This document shows positions 36,173 through 44,548 of a DNA stretch of 64,000 bases, piece after piece. The position numbers and the translations under genes are program-made. The notes beneath the pieces are model-generated. The model was given only the letters and a program-made list of their open reading frames with translations, was not told the origin of the DNA and did not search any database. This DNA is from Vulcanimicrobiota bacterium (lineage in GTDB: Bacteria; Vulcanimicrobiota; Vulcanimicrobiia; Vulcanimicrobiales; Vulcanimicrobiaceae): positions 1-64,000 of the forward strand of contig DAHUZB010000010.1 in NCBI GenBank assembly GCA_027306785.1, given 5' to 3'. Every line of letters starts with the position of its first letter. Position 1 is the first letter of the stretch.

Positions 36173-36388
36173 GTGAATAATTCCGACCTCATATCGACCA
36201 TTGCTACGCTCGGGCTGATCAATCTGATCGTCGGCATGTTGGCGTTCGTTATCGTCGGTGTGCTGCCAGTCTTCTGTTTTTGGCGCATTTACGAAAAGGC
36301 GGGGTATGCGCCGCAATGGAGTCTCTTCGCCTTCATCCCCGGAGCGCAGATCATTCTTTTACTCGTGATCGCGCTCATGGAATGGTAA
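36173..36388 (+). CDS. Small two-span membrane protein
   Basis: This 71-aa protein starts at GTG 36173 with AGGAAGGG just upstream. It has two hydrophobic spans (about residues 15-38 and 50-70) joined by FWRIYEKAGYAPQWS, a turn typical of small bacterial inner-membrane proteins that carry a W-x-I-x-EKAG motif. It is the last gene of the kinase operon, 25 bases after the lipoprotein, and a degenerate repeat array follows. Confidence 0.65.
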   Translation: MNNSDLISTIATLGLINLIVGMLAFVIVGVLPVFCFWRIYEKAGYAPQWSLFAFIPGAQIILLLVIALMEW

Positions 36389-36412
36389 CCCCTTCGAGCC
36401 GCACAACTCACG

Positions 36413-36540
36413 TGTCACCCCTTAGCCCACACGTGTCACCCATGGGCCCACATGTGTCACCCTGAGCCTTTCACGTGCCACCCTGGGCCCTAACGTGTCA
36501 CCCCGACCCGTATGTGTCACCCTGAGCCTGTCGAAGGGGC
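36413..36540 (+). repeat. Degenerate dispersed-repeat array
   Basis: Five diverged units of TGTCACC type with GAGCC/GGGCC variants run from 36413, and a full copy lies at 36515-36539. The full copy supplies the last codons and stop of the secreted protein encoded on the opposite strand. Confidence 0.8.
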
Positions 36541-37377
36541 GAAGGTACCGGGCGGCAGTTGCGCGGGAAAGCGTACGTTCGTGAGCCGATAGCTCCACGT
36601 GCCGTGATGCAGCGAGATGCCGAACGCGCGCAGCGTGCCGTCCATAAAGCCGCCGGTCTGCAACCAGTAGCCGTCCACGTTGCCGTAATACTGATCGAGA
36701 TAGCCGTGAAACCCGATGCCGCCGTGTTCGTCGAAGCGCATCATGCAGAAGCGATCCGATGTCGTATCGACGATCACGTCGGTCAACTGATGGCGCCCGC
36801 CCTTCAAGCGCGACACCAGGTGCAGCGCGCGTCCGGCATCCCCGTTCGCGCACGTCGTCGCTCCGCGATCGTACACGCGGTAGATCCGCGGCCCCATCAC
36901 CGACGACATCGCAATCGTGCTCAAACCGAGGTCCGGCGAGGGACCCGGATGCGGATCCAGATCGCGCGGCGGCGCGGCATCCTGCGTATCGAACATCCCT
37001 TGATGGAGCGCGCGGTACGCGCCGTACCACGTGGGATCGAAGAACGAGCGCGCGGTGAGGTACTGCTTCGAATCCGCGGTAAACACGGTTTCGTAATCAT
37101 AGGTTCGATGCGCGATCGGCCAGCGTTCCGTACCGGAGCCGCCGTGAATATCGAGCCACACCGCACCGCGCTGTACCACCGGGTCGACCATCAGCCCGTC
37201 GCCCTTGCTCTCCATGTCGTAGGAAAGGTAACGCGGCTGAGGCAGATCGGTCATCGCCGCAATCGCGCGCAGATAGAGCGCCGAAGCCGCCGCATCATCC
37301 GCGCGCGCAGGCGCCCCGCCTCCGGCGCATACAAGGAGCGCCGCAACGAGCGCAATCACACAACAGCGTATCCGCAT
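36517..37377 (-). CDS. Exported protein of unknown family, repeat-derived C-terminus
   Basis: This 286-aa protein has a signal peptide from MRIRCC to APARA. The mature part contains PRYLSYDMESKGDG, YDYETVFTADSKQYLTARSF and ISLHHGTWSYRLTNV, and is probably a beta-rich periplasmic domain with two possible disulfides. I do not recognise it. The last seven residues (PSTGSG and stop) are translated from the dispersed repeat, so the original stop has been replaced. The ATG at 37377 is chosen for its signal peptide. Confidence 0.68.
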   Translation of the reverse strand: MRIRCCVIALVAALLVCAGGGAPARADDAAASALYLRAIAAMTDLPQPRYLSYDMESKGDGLMVDPVVQRGAVWLDIHGGSGTERWPIAHRTYDYETVFTADSKQYLTARSFFDPTWYGAYRALHQGMFDTQDAAPPRDLDPHPGPSPDLGLSTIAMSSVMGPRIYRVYDRGATTCANGDAGRALHLVSRLKGGRHQLTDVIVDTTSDRFCMMRFDEHGGIGFHGYLDQYYGNVDGYWLQTGGFMDGTLRAFGISLHHGTWSYRLTNVRFPAQLPPGTFAPSTGSG

Positions 37378-37443
37378 ACACCGAATACGCACCTCGAACC
37401 GAACTGTTTCACTCACTCGCCCCCCAATGCGCGACCTCACCCC

Positions 37444-37510
37444 GTGTCACCCTGAACTCACCCCCCGTGTCACCCTGAGCTTGTCGAAGGGCGGAGCTTG
37501 TCGAAGGGTT
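37444..37510 (+). repeat. Dispersed repeat, partial and full copies
   Basis: A partial copy at 37444, a full variant copy at about 37468-37492 and a trailing GCTTGTCGAAGGG fragment to 37510 lie between two minus-strand genes. Confidence 0.75.
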
Positions 37511-37514
37511 GAGC

Positions 37515-38273
37515 TCAGGAGCGCTGTGCGCACCTCATCGCATGCGCTTCACTCGGGCCGACCGAGCGAATGACGGCGACGGCTTCTCCATTGCGCTCGA
37601 TGGCCGACGTCGCGACGAGTTCCCCCGTGTGGAACGTCTCGCGTGTGGCTCCCTTAACGTATTCCGTGAGATCGTGATGCGGATGTGACCAAGTGATACA
37701 TGCGCCGTACCGCAACCGCAACTGAATTACGTCCCCGCGTGCCTGCACCGAGGTCACTCGCGCCACGTCCTCGGGAGCAATCATGAAGTGCGAAGTCATG
37801 TACATATATTGCGGATTCATGACATCGCCAACAGACGGCTTCGTCGCGTTACCTTTATCTTGACTCACCGCGAGCTTGTAGAGGCTTTGAGCGGTTGCGA
37901 GCGGCATCGCGGGCGCGTACCGGCGCAACGCATCGGGCGTCAGCTGGCCGCCGGTGCGCTTGACGATGGCCCACCTCCCGGCTTTGCGCTGCAAAAGCGC
38001 GGTCAGTCCGGCGTGCTCGTTGTAGTAGCCGACGAGCGCATACGAGCCCGCCACCGCATGCTCGTCGATCGTCCAACGTCCCTTCGGAGGCGGCGCGGGA
38101 GCGAGCGCCATAAACGCGCGCATCTCGTTCGCCGTCGCGGGTCGCGCGGTCGGCGCCGGCATCGGCGCCGCAGCGTGTGCAACCGCGCGCGCCTCGCCAT
38201 ACGCGGTAGCAAAAATACCCGCCGCAGCACATGCGGCCAACACCACGTTACGCATTGCTTTCATGCGATACAT
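37515..38273 (-). CDS. Exported protein of unknown function
   Basis: This protein of about 252 aa has a signal peptide (MRNVVLAACAAAGIFATAYG then EARA) and a soluble domain of about 210 residues. Its features include WTIDEHAVAGSYALVGYYNE, AGRWAIVKRTGG, and LRYGACITWSHPHHDLTEYV, the last with three His and a Cys that could bind metal. Starts at 38273, 38264 and 38255 are all possible. No family is recognised. Confidence 0.6.
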   Translation of the reverse strand: MYRMKAMRNVVLAACAAAGIFATAYGEARAVAHAAAPMPAPTARPATANEMRAFMALAPAPPPKGRWTIDEHAVAGSYALVGYYNEHAGLTALLQRKAGRWAIVKRTGGQLTPDALRRYAPAMPLATAQSLYKLAVSQDKGNATKPSVGDVMNPQYMYMTSHFMIAPEDVARVTSVQARGDVIQLRLRYGACITWSHPHHDLTEYVKGATRETFHTGELVATSAIERNGEAVAVIRSVGPSEAHAMRCAQRS

Positions 38274-38304
38274 ATCGCACGGCGGCCGCTCGCTTCCTTC
38301 TGCG

Positions 38305-38490
38305 TCAATCGGCGATCGGGCCGTCGGGAAGTTCGCTCTCCAACTCCTCGATCCGTCGGCGTTCCAAGCGGTCGCGAATCTCCGCGCGAATGTCGTCGGG
38401 CAGATCGTCGCGCGCGAGCAATCGTCGCTCTTCGTCGGTCAGCAGGTCGTCCAGCTCTTCTTCCGTCGGTTCTTGATCGGTCGGCCTCAT
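38305..38490 (-). CDS. Small acidic helical protein
   Basis: This 61-aa reading frame starts at ATG 38490 with GAGGATGG upstream. It is very acidic and helical: EPTEEELDDLLTDEERRLL, DLPDDIRAEIRDRLERRRIE, ELPDGPIAD. There are no membrane segments or cysteines. The charged, well-defined helical pattern and the ribosome-binding site support a real small gene, perhaps a protein partner or anti-sigma-type peptide. Its function is unknown. Confidence 0.55.
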   Translation of the reverse strand: MRPTDQEPTEEELDDLLTDEERRLLARDDLPDDIRAEIRDRLERRRIEELESELPDGPIAD

Positions 38491-38537
38491 ACGCCCATCC
38501 TCGCGCCCGCCGGAGAACATTCGATGAAGGCCGCGCT

Positions 38538-41000
38538 TTAGAGCGCGTGCAGTTCCACGAGGGTAAAGCCGCGTCGATCCAACTGCAGCGCCATCCCGCG
38601 CGCGAACGCGCGCCCGTCGGTCTCGCCCTGCTCCACCCACTCGCCGCGTCCGGTCGCGTAGGTGCGCACGCGATAGCGCCCCGGCAGCCGCCGCTTGAAG
38701 CGCAACGGCGCCGCCACCGTGCGCCCCGACGTATTTCCGGCGAAGATCGCGTAGCCGTCCGCCCGCTCGAAGGCAATCGCCACCACCTCGTCGTTCAGCG
38801 TTTCGAGCAACTCGTCGGTCACGTCGCGATCGTAGGCCTCGTAGCCGTGTTCCTGCGCAAAGCGAAACGTCGCGTAGGTCGTCACCTCCGGCGCGCGCAC
38901 CGCAAACCACGACACGTACGCGCCGCGAAAGCGCAAGCGCCGCACGCCGAGCCAGCGCCACTGCGGCGCCAGGCGCGGCGTGCACGTCGGCTCGCCGCCG
39001 GAAAGATCCAACCCCGCCGCGCCTTCGATCGCCGCCCACAGATAGCGCGGCGGAAACCACGGCGAGAGCATCATCCCCTGATTCACGAGCGTCTCGCCGT
39101 GCAGCCACTCGGAGAACTGCCCCGGCACCGTGTTGTTCCGACGCGGATCGCGCGAGTAATGCACGAAACTGTCGTGCAGCGCCGAGGCCATGAAATCGGG
39201 ATTGAACCGCGCCGCCGCGAACGCAAACCAAAACGTGACGCCCACCCACACGCCGCCGAGCAAGCCGAAGCCGTGCGTCGGCCCGTACTCCAAATCGCCG
39301 CGCGGCACCGTGCGCATGCCCGCCTGCGTCCAGAAGTTCTCCACGCTCAAGCGACTGACGATGCGCGCCGCGCGTTCTTCGTCGGCGACGCCGAACATCA
39401 CCGGAAAGACCAGATCGCACGTCACGTTCGTGTGCTTGAATCCGTCGACGCCGATGTTCAAGTAGTAGAGCCCCGTCTCCGGATCGGTGAGCTCGCGATT
39501 GATCGCCTCGCGTAGCGTGCTCGCCGCCTCCGCGTAGCGCTGCGCATCGCGCCGCTTACCCAAGCGCGTCGCCATCTCCGCCACCGCCCGCAGCGCCGCA
39601 TAACACTCCGAATTCAGCTCGGTCGTCGCGCCGCTCAAGCGATAGCCTTCGATCACGTTCCGCCAGCCCGCGATCCCCCAATCGGCCGTCCCGTCGGCGC
39701 TACACCACACCAACCCCGCGCGATTGCGCGCCGCTAAAATCGCGCGCGCCGCGCGCACCGCGCCGCGATAGACGCGCGCGAGAAACGCTTCGTCGCCGGT
39801 CGCATTGTAATGATGCCACAGCGCGAGAATCAAGAGCGGCGTATTGTCGTTGATGTTGAGCCCGTAATCTTCGGCTTTGCCGGTGCGGATGTCGTAGTAC
39901 TCCACCACCTCGCCGCTGCGCTCGAGATGCTCCGCGTACCACAGCAGCGATTCCCGCGCGAAGTCGGGCAGCACGTAATCGGCGCCGAAGGCGAACCACG
40001 CCGTATCGCGTCCCACGCTGTTGTTCGATCGCGCGGGATCGTTCACGAAGCACCAGCCGGTCGGCGCGAGCAGCATCGTGCGCAGCATGTTCGCTTTCGC
40101 CCAGAGCACGCCGCGATTCACCGCCGCATCCGGCGTCATCACCATCGCCCGGCTCAAAATCTCTTCGTAGCGCGCGCGCGTGCGCGCCTCGGCCTCCTCG
40201 AACGACGGCGCCGCATCGAGCACCCGTCGCAACGACGCCATGCTCTCCGCCGCCGCCAGCACGAACGTGATCTCCGTGCGCGCGCCCGGCCGCAACCGTA
40301 TCCGATGTTCGAACAGCGCCACGAACTCGCTACCGCGCCGCGCGATCGTCTCGGCGAGCGGTCCCGCAAAACGCGCGCGACTCGCTTTGCCGTGATCGTG
40401 CGTCAGCTCCCAACTCGACGGCGCCCGCATGCTCGCAAACGCCCGCGCCGTCGCCGGATTCGAACGATTCACCGCCAGAAACGCCGAGCGCCCCTCGTCG
40501 TAGCGCACGCGGACGTCGGCGCCGGTCGATCCGCGCAGATTCGCCGCACCCAACACCGCGAGCGCGAGCGGATGCGCGGTCGTATTCTCCAATTCCACGC
40601 GATAGTACGTCATCGCCGGATCGGCCGAGGTGCGACTCGGCACGCCGCTGCGCATGAACACGCGCTCCGTCACGAGCACGCCGTTATCGAGTTCGTACAG
40701 ATGCTCTTGCCGATCGGGGTGGATCACCACTTTCCCCGGCAGCGCCCCGACCGCCGTGCCGCTCTCACCATCCCAAAATCGCACCTGCATCGGCCCGATC
40801 AGCCGCTCGCCCACATCGCTTGCGTAAAACGTCTCGATCGCGCCGTTAGCCTTCAGCACCGTCACGCCTTTCGGCGCCCCGAGCGTACTGCCGACCGCCA
40901 ACTGATCGTCATCGATCTCGTAGGTAGAGAACCGATCCCCCGCCCCACGCACCCGCGAAATCACAACATCCCCCATCGCATCGTAAGAAATACCCCACAC
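38538..41000 (-). CDS. Six-hairpin glycosidase-like protein (GH94/GH63-type)
   Basis: This protein of about 820 aa has an N-terminal beta-sandwich (residues 1-270: MGDVVISRVRGAGDRFSTYE, FYASDVGERLIGP) and a six-hairpin alpha/alpha barrel (290-700: RDTAWFAFGADYVLPDFARE, NINDNTPLLILALWHHY, AEMATRLGKRRDAQRYAEAA, YGPTHGFGLLGGVW). A C-terminal beta domain follows. This is the layout of glycosyl hydrolases or phosphorylases acting on alpha-glucans or related oligosaccharides; acid residues in the barrel cannot be assigned with certainty. There is no signal peptide, so it is probably cytosolic. An ATG at 40976 is an alternative to the GTG at 41000. Confidence 0.75.
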   Translation of the reverse strand: MWGISYDAMGDVVISRVRGAGDRFSTYEIDDDQLAVGSTLGAPKGVTVLKANGAIETFYASDVGERLIGPMQVRFWDGESGTAVGALPGKVVIHPDRQEHLYELDNGVLVTERVFMRSGVPSRTSADPAMTYYRVELENTTAHPLALAVLGAANLRGSTGADVRVRYDEGRSAFLAVNRSNPATARAFASMRAPSSWELTHDHGKASRARFAGPLAETIARRGSEFVALFEHRIRLRPGARTEITFVLAAAESMASLRRVLDAAPSFEEAEARTRARYEEILSRAMVMTPDAAVNRGVLWAKANMLRTMLLAPTGWCFVNDPARSNNSVGRDTAWFAFGADYVLPDFARESLLWYAEHLERSGEVVEYYDIRTGKAEDYGLNINDNTPLLILALWHHYNATGDEAFLARVYRGAVRAARAILAARNRAGLVWCSADGTADWGIAGWRNVIEGYRLSGATTELNSECYAALRAVAEMATRLGKRRDAQRYAEAASTLREAINRELTDPETGLYYLNIGVDGFKHTNVTCDLVFPVMFGVADEERAARIVSRLSVENFWTQAGMRTVPRGDLEYGPTHGFGLLGGVWVGVTFWFAFAAARFNPDFMASALHDSFVHYSRDPRRNNTVPGQFSEWLHGETLVNQGMMLSPWFPPRYLWAAIEGAAGLDLSGGEPTCTPRLAPQWRWLGVRRLRFRGAYVSWFAVRAPEVTTYATFRFAQEHGYEAYDRDVTDELLETLNDEVVAIAFERADGYAIFAGNTSGRTVAAPLRFKRRLPGRYRVRTYATGRGEWVEQGETDGRAFARGMALQLDRRGFTLVELHAL

Positions 41001-41025
41001 CCACTATCCCCACCCAGCCCCACCG

Positions 41026-41094
41026 CGTCACAGCCGAGCTCCACACTGTGTCACAGCTGAGCTCCACTGTGTCACCCTGAGCCTGTCGAAGGGC
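41026..41094 (+). repeat. Dispersed repeat, degenerate plus one full copy
   Basis: Two degenerate units (GTCACAGCNGAGCTCCAC type) precede a full copy at 41070-41094. The array lies between the glycosidase gene and a lipoprotein gene. Confidence 0.75.
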
Positions 41095-41158
41095 GTCGCG
41101 ACAAAAATGTGCATCAGCAGGCCCAGAAAGGCTGCGGGTCCGTGGGCGACTGCCGGTT

Positions 41159-42037
41159 TTATTGGAGAACGAGGATTTCCGAGAAGTGGTTCTGCGGAAG
41201 GTTCGGATTGTTGCCGCCGAGATTCGGGCACGGTGCGCCACTGATCATGTCGTTAAACCCGGCGTACATGACGCCTTGCTGTGCGGTGAGGCCGATTTGA
41301 GACGGCCAATCGCTGTAGTACGGCGTCGAGCCACCCTCGGAGGCGATTGAGGTTGCCCCACTTGCGTAGCTCAGAGCGAACGACGCGAAGCTATTCGGCA
41401 CGTTAGCCACGCTGCACGATCCCGATGCGTCGACAAGATGCGTGCTCAGGCGAGCGAGCATCTGCGCGGCGGTATCGCTTACGACGACGGGAAGCCCCGC
41501 AGTCGCTCGCGCCGCGTTGTACGCGCTGAATCCCGCCTGCTCCGAAGCCGTGAGCGTATCGAGGTAGAACGTCGGTTGAGTCCCGGCGCTAACCACGCCA
41601 TGCGCGAGCGTATAGCCGCGATCCGTTACGCCGGCGTTCGTGACGCTCGTGCCGTCCACGACGATGATGCCGTAGCTGCCTTGCGTCGGCGTCGGCTCGG
41701 TGAGCGTGAAGGCGCCGTTCGGCGCCGTGGTCGCGACCGCGAGCGGCGAAGTGGGGATGCCGCCGAGCGCGGCGTTGCTCGCCACGAGGTACACCGTCGC
41801 TCCGCTGATCGGTGCGCCCGCAGCGGGCGTCGAGGAGGCGTTCGGCGTCGCCGAAGGAGCGGCGGAGAGCGGGCCCGCGAGACTCACGACGGTGCCACCG
41901 AGCGTGGCGGGCGTCGCGATCACGGTGGGCGTCGGAGGCATCGTGGAGGAACCGCCACCTCCGGTGGTTCCGCCGCCGCCGCCTCCACACGCCGTCAGAG
42001 TGAGAGCGAGAGAAAAAATCGGAAGGGCAAATTTCAT
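41159..42037 (-). CDS. Poly-glycine lipoprotein with carboxypeptidase-regulatory-like domain
   Basis: This 292-aa lipoprotein has ATG 42037 preceded by GAGGTACC and a lipobox ending LTLTAC followed by Gly residues. Residues 45-150 look like a carboxypeptidase-regulatory-like beta domain (LGGTVVSLAGPL, APISGATVYLVASN, APNGAFTLTEP). Residues 170-292 contain AYNAARATAGLPVVV, which recalls the first helix of CAP/SCP domains, but the CAP histidines are not evident. It is probably surface-exposed; the function is unknown. Confidence 0.65.
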   Translation of the reverse strand: MKFALPIFSLALTLTACGGGGGGTTGGGGSSTMPPTPTVIATPATLGGTVVSLAGPLSAAPSATPNASSTPAAGAPISGATVYLVASNAALGGIPTSPLAVATTAPNGAFTLTEPTPTQGSYGIIVVDGTSVTNAGVTDRGYTLAHGVVSAGTQPTFYLDTLTASEQAGFSAYNAARATAGLPVVVSDTAAQMLARLSTHLVDASGSCSVANVPNSFASFALSYASGATSIASEGGSTPYYSDWPSQIGLTAQQGVMYAGFNDMISGAPCPNLGGNNPNLPQNHFSEILVLQ

Positions 42038-42123
42038 GACGGTACCTCGTTCTTGTCGGGCGGAGCGGCCCCGTTTGAAACGCTGCGGGCAGGAACCTGC
42101 CATGGAACGCCAATTATGCCGTC

Positions 42124-42363
42124 ATGGAGCAGCACCGCAATTTTGCCGTCGTGCTCGAACCCGCCGAAGACGGAGGGTTCACGGTTATCGTTCCCGCCCT
42201 GCCGGGCGTGGTCACCGAGGGAGACTCCCTCGAAGAAGCACTCGCCAATGCTCGCGAGGCGATCGAACTCTGCCTTGAGGACCTCGCCGAACAGGGCTCC
42301 GAGATCCCGCAAAGCGACCCTGACGCTCGCCTTGAGCGAATCGAGGTTCCCATCGCGAGCTAG
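42124..42363 (+). CDS. hicB: HicB-family antitoxin
   Basis: This 79-aa protein has the HicB partial RNase-H fold: FAVVLEPAEDGGFTVIVPALPGVVTEGDSLEEALANAREAIELCL compressed into one domain with the invariant GGF/Y, P-LPG and GDS elements (residues 8-52). It would neutralise HicA and repress the operon. It precedes hicA, the reverse of the E. coli order. The toxin gene is frameshifted, so the antitoxin may now act alone. Confidence 0.87.
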   Translation: MEQHRNFAVVLEPAEDGGFTVIVPALPGVVTEGDSLEEALANAREAIELCLEDLAEQGSEIPQSDPDARLERIEVPIAS

Positions 42364-42372
42364 GTCCATCGA

Positions 42373-42595
42373 GTGACGCGGCTGCCACGCGCAAGCGGCG
42401 ATGAAGTGCTCCTAGCTCTGCTCCGCGCAGGTTTCATCATCGTCCGCCAACGTGGCAGCCACGTGCGCTTGCGTCATACGGACGGCCGCGTGACGACAGT
42501 CCCGATCCACAGCGGTCGGGTTCTTAAACCCAAAACGCTCCGCAACGATCCTGCAACAAGCCGGCATAACGCCGACCGACTTCGCGAGCCTCTAA
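42373..42595 (+). pseudogene. hicA: hicA mRNA-interferase toxin, frameshifted
   Basis: The frame starts at GTG 42373 and encodes the HicA double-stranded RNA-binding fold: [32 protein letters not shown] with the catalytic His, [18 protein letters not shown]. At about 42544 one extra A shifts the frame. Dropping it continues as [16 protein letters not shown] and a stop at 42593-42595, the normal HicA ending. As read, the frame instead runs on into the downstream repeats. This is either an inactivating mutation or a base-calling error. The RNase core precedes the shift, so partial activity is conceivable. Confidence 0.85.
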
Positions 42596-42675
42596 CGCAC
42601 GTACCACACCTCACAATCGCACGCCATCGTGCCAACCCTATGGCGAAAGTCAACACCCGTATCCCCCCACCCCGG

Positions 42676-42830
42676 TGTCACCCTGAGCCCGTCGAAGGGC
42701 GTGTCACCCTGAGCCCGTCGAAGGGCGTGTCACCCTGAGCCCGTCGAAGGGCGTGTCACCCTGAGCCTGTCGAAGGGCGTGTCACCCTGAGCCTGTCGAA
42801 GGGCGTGTCACCCTGAGCCCGTCGAAGGGC
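42676..42830 (+). repeat. Six tandem 26-bp dispersed-repeat units
   Basis: Six copies start at 42676, 42702, 42728, 42754, 42780 and 42806, an exact 26-bp period, each starting TGTCACCCTGAGC and ending GTCGAAGGGC with C/T variation in the middle. The last copy encodes the C-terminal residues and stop of hipA. Confidence 0.95.
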
Positions 42831-44079
42831 GCCCCGCGAGCTCGAACGCAGACGCCATCAGTTCTTGTTCGCTGCGCGCAATCCCGACCTCGGTTGCGAT
42901 CTCGCGCCATGCGGCAACACCCGTTTGCAGACGTTCGATGATCTCGTCGGGCCGTCGCACGCGAAAGTACGGCGCGACGGAGCGCACCAGCTCGAGATCG
43001 AGCGCGTTGTCCGCCTCGTCGATATCCAGAGCGAGACCAGTGCCGAACGGGTTCGGGTTCATGTCGAACGCAGGCGCAAGCCGCCAGCCCTTCGCGGTCA
43101 GCAGAAATCCGTGATTCCGCAAGTGGTCGTCGGTATTGCTCACGAGCACATTGAAGACGATACGCGCCCACAATTCCGCGAGATCGCGGTTCGCTTCCGC
43201 GCCTTGCGACGCGAGCACCTCGGCGATCTCCACGTAGCTCGCCTGATCGCCGTCGCGATGCCCGGTCAACGTCATCGCCGATGCAAAATGAATCCGCCCA
43301 ACCGAGCCGACACGATCGAAACGACGCACGAGAAACGTGTGCCCGCGCTCTCCGAATCGTCGCAGCTCGGCATCCGGCACCACGATCTCGCAGCGCTGCG
43401 CGAGACGATGCACGACATACTCCCACGCTCCGATGTTCATGCGGTCGCTCTCGCTCGGAAACTTCGCGATCCACAGCGAGCCGCCGGGATCGCACACCGT
43501 CGCTTTGGGCCGCGCGCCGCCGAGCGATGCACCCGGCGCAAGCAGCAACTGCAGTTGCGCATCGAGATGCGGATCATCCTCCGCTTCGCTTTCGAGCGCG
43601 CGGCTTGCCGCTTCCAACTCGCGAAGGCGAACGAACGGCGGCGCCGCGCTCGCAGCATCATCGGCAAGAAATGGACCATCGTCGTTCAGCTTGAAGCGCA
43701 ACGCACCGGAACGGAACGGATCGTGAACGCCGAGCAGATAATCCGTTTCTCGCGGCCGAACGCTTGCGGGCAGCGCGCCCGAGCGCCGCAATTGGGCAAA
43801 TCGTCGATCGATCAGGCGCCGTCCCCAACGATCGGGCGACGCATCCGCAAACATGCCGAACTGCGTGCGCCCGTCGCGCGGATATTGCGGTCCGCTCCCC
43901 TGCGCTACGTCCGGATCGAGCCGCTGCCTCGACAATCGCGCGTCGCCGATCGCCTTCTCGGTGAGCGCGAATGAGAAGATCTCCGCATTGCGCCCGGGAC
44001 GCGCATGCAGCGTACCGAGGTGAATCGGCGCGTCCCCCGGCGACCAATCCGCATACACCGCGATCGTGCGATCGGTCAT
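42808..44079 (-). CDS. hipA: HipA-family toxin kinase with repeat-derived C-terminus
   Basis: This 423-aa protein is a HipA-type Ser/Thr kinase. The N-terminal HipA domain covers residues 1-115 (FSFALTEKAIG, FGMFADASPDRWGRRLIDRR). GASLGGARPKATV gives the P-loop-like segment and LWIAKFPSESDRMN the lysine. VLVSNTDDHLRNHGFLL contains the catalytic NTDDH and the downstream WRLAPAFDMNP the metal-binding Asp. HipA kinases phosphorylate glutamyl-tRNA synthetase or other targets and induce persistence. The last six residues, PSTGSG, come from a dispersed repeat. The start overlaps the antitoxin stop by 4 bases. Confidence 0.9.
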   Translation of the reverse strand: MTDRTIAVYADWSPGDAPIHLGTLHARPGRNAEIFSFALTEKAIGDARLSRQRLDPDVAQGSGPQYPRDGRTQFGMFADASPDRWGRRLIDRRFAQLRRSGALPASVRPRETDYLLGVHDPFRSGALRFKLNDDGPFLADDAASAAPPFVRLRELEAASRALESEAEDDPHLDAQLQLLLAPGASLGGARPKATVCDPGGSLWIAKFPSESDRMNIGAWEYVVHRLAQRCEIVVPDAELRRFGERGHTFLVRRFDRVGSVGRIHFASAMTLTGHRDGDQASYVEIAEVLASQGAEANRDLAELWARIVFNVLVSNTDDHLRNHGFLLTAKGWRLAPAFDMNPNPFGTGLALDIDEADNALDLELVRSVAPYFRVRRPDEIIERLQTGVAAWREIATEVGIARSEQELMASAFELAGRPSTGSG

Positions 44080-44387
44080 CGCCGCACCACGCGCTGCCGC
44101 TGCTTGAGATTGCTATCCTGCAGTTCGCGCCCCAATGGATCGGCCGCCGCCACGGCATCGAAATCGCCGTCGAGACCGAGCACCTGCAACACCGCAGCGT
44201 ACGCCCCGATCGTCACTCCCGGCCGCCCCCGTTCGATCCCGCGCAAGGTCATCAGCGACATTCCCGCCCGCTCGGCAACCAGCGCCGCAGGCAAGCCGCG
44301 CCGCTGCCGAGCCGCGCGAATCCGCCCCCCCAGCTGCTCCAACCGACGAACGAGACGCGGCAACAGCGCCGCCGTAGTACGAGCCAT
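44076..44387 (-). CDS. HipB-like XRE-family antitoxin
   Basis: This 103-aa helix-turn-helix protein has LGGRIRAARQRRGLPAALVA, ERAGMSLMTLRGIERGRPG and VTIGAYAAVLQVLGLDGDF, a complete Cro/CI-type domain with a short C-terminal tail. Encoded directly before hipA with a 4-base overlap, it is the antitoxin and autorepressor of the module. Confidence 0.87.
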   Translation of the reverse strand: MARTTAALLPRLVRRLEQLGGRIRAARQRRGLPAALVAERAGMSLMTLRGIERGRPGVTIGAYAAVLQVLGLDGDFDAVAAADPLGRELQDSNLKQRQRVVRR

Positions 44388-44442
44388 GCCATTATTCTAG
44401 CGCTTATCCCCGATAACGTCCACAATTATTGCCCCCCCCCCG

Positions 44443-44504
44443 TGTCACCCTGAGCCCGTCGAAGGGCGCCCCCCCCCTGTGTCACCCTGAGCTTGTCGAA
44501 GGGC
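44443..44504 (+). repeat. Dispersed repeat, two copies before tsaD
   Basis: Two full copies at 44443-44467 and 44480-44504 are separated by a C-rich run. They fill the gap between the HipB gene and tsaD. Translation through them would add residues such as VTLSPSKG to TsaD, but the canonical TsaD start lies after them. Confidence 0.9.
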
Positions 44505-44548
44505 GACGGGCGAAGGGCGCATCGCGTCAGCCCCGTATCTGCTCCCCC

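Noticed and set aside
42808-44387. HipBA plus HicBA as part of a mobile island
   Set aside because: No integrase, att repeat or transposase is present, and flanking tsaD is a core gene. The modules are only close neighbours.
44429-44548. N-terminal extension of TsaD through the repeats
   Set aside because: The extension is repeat-derived and TsaD homologues begin at the ILGIETSCDDT block. A GTG start fits there.
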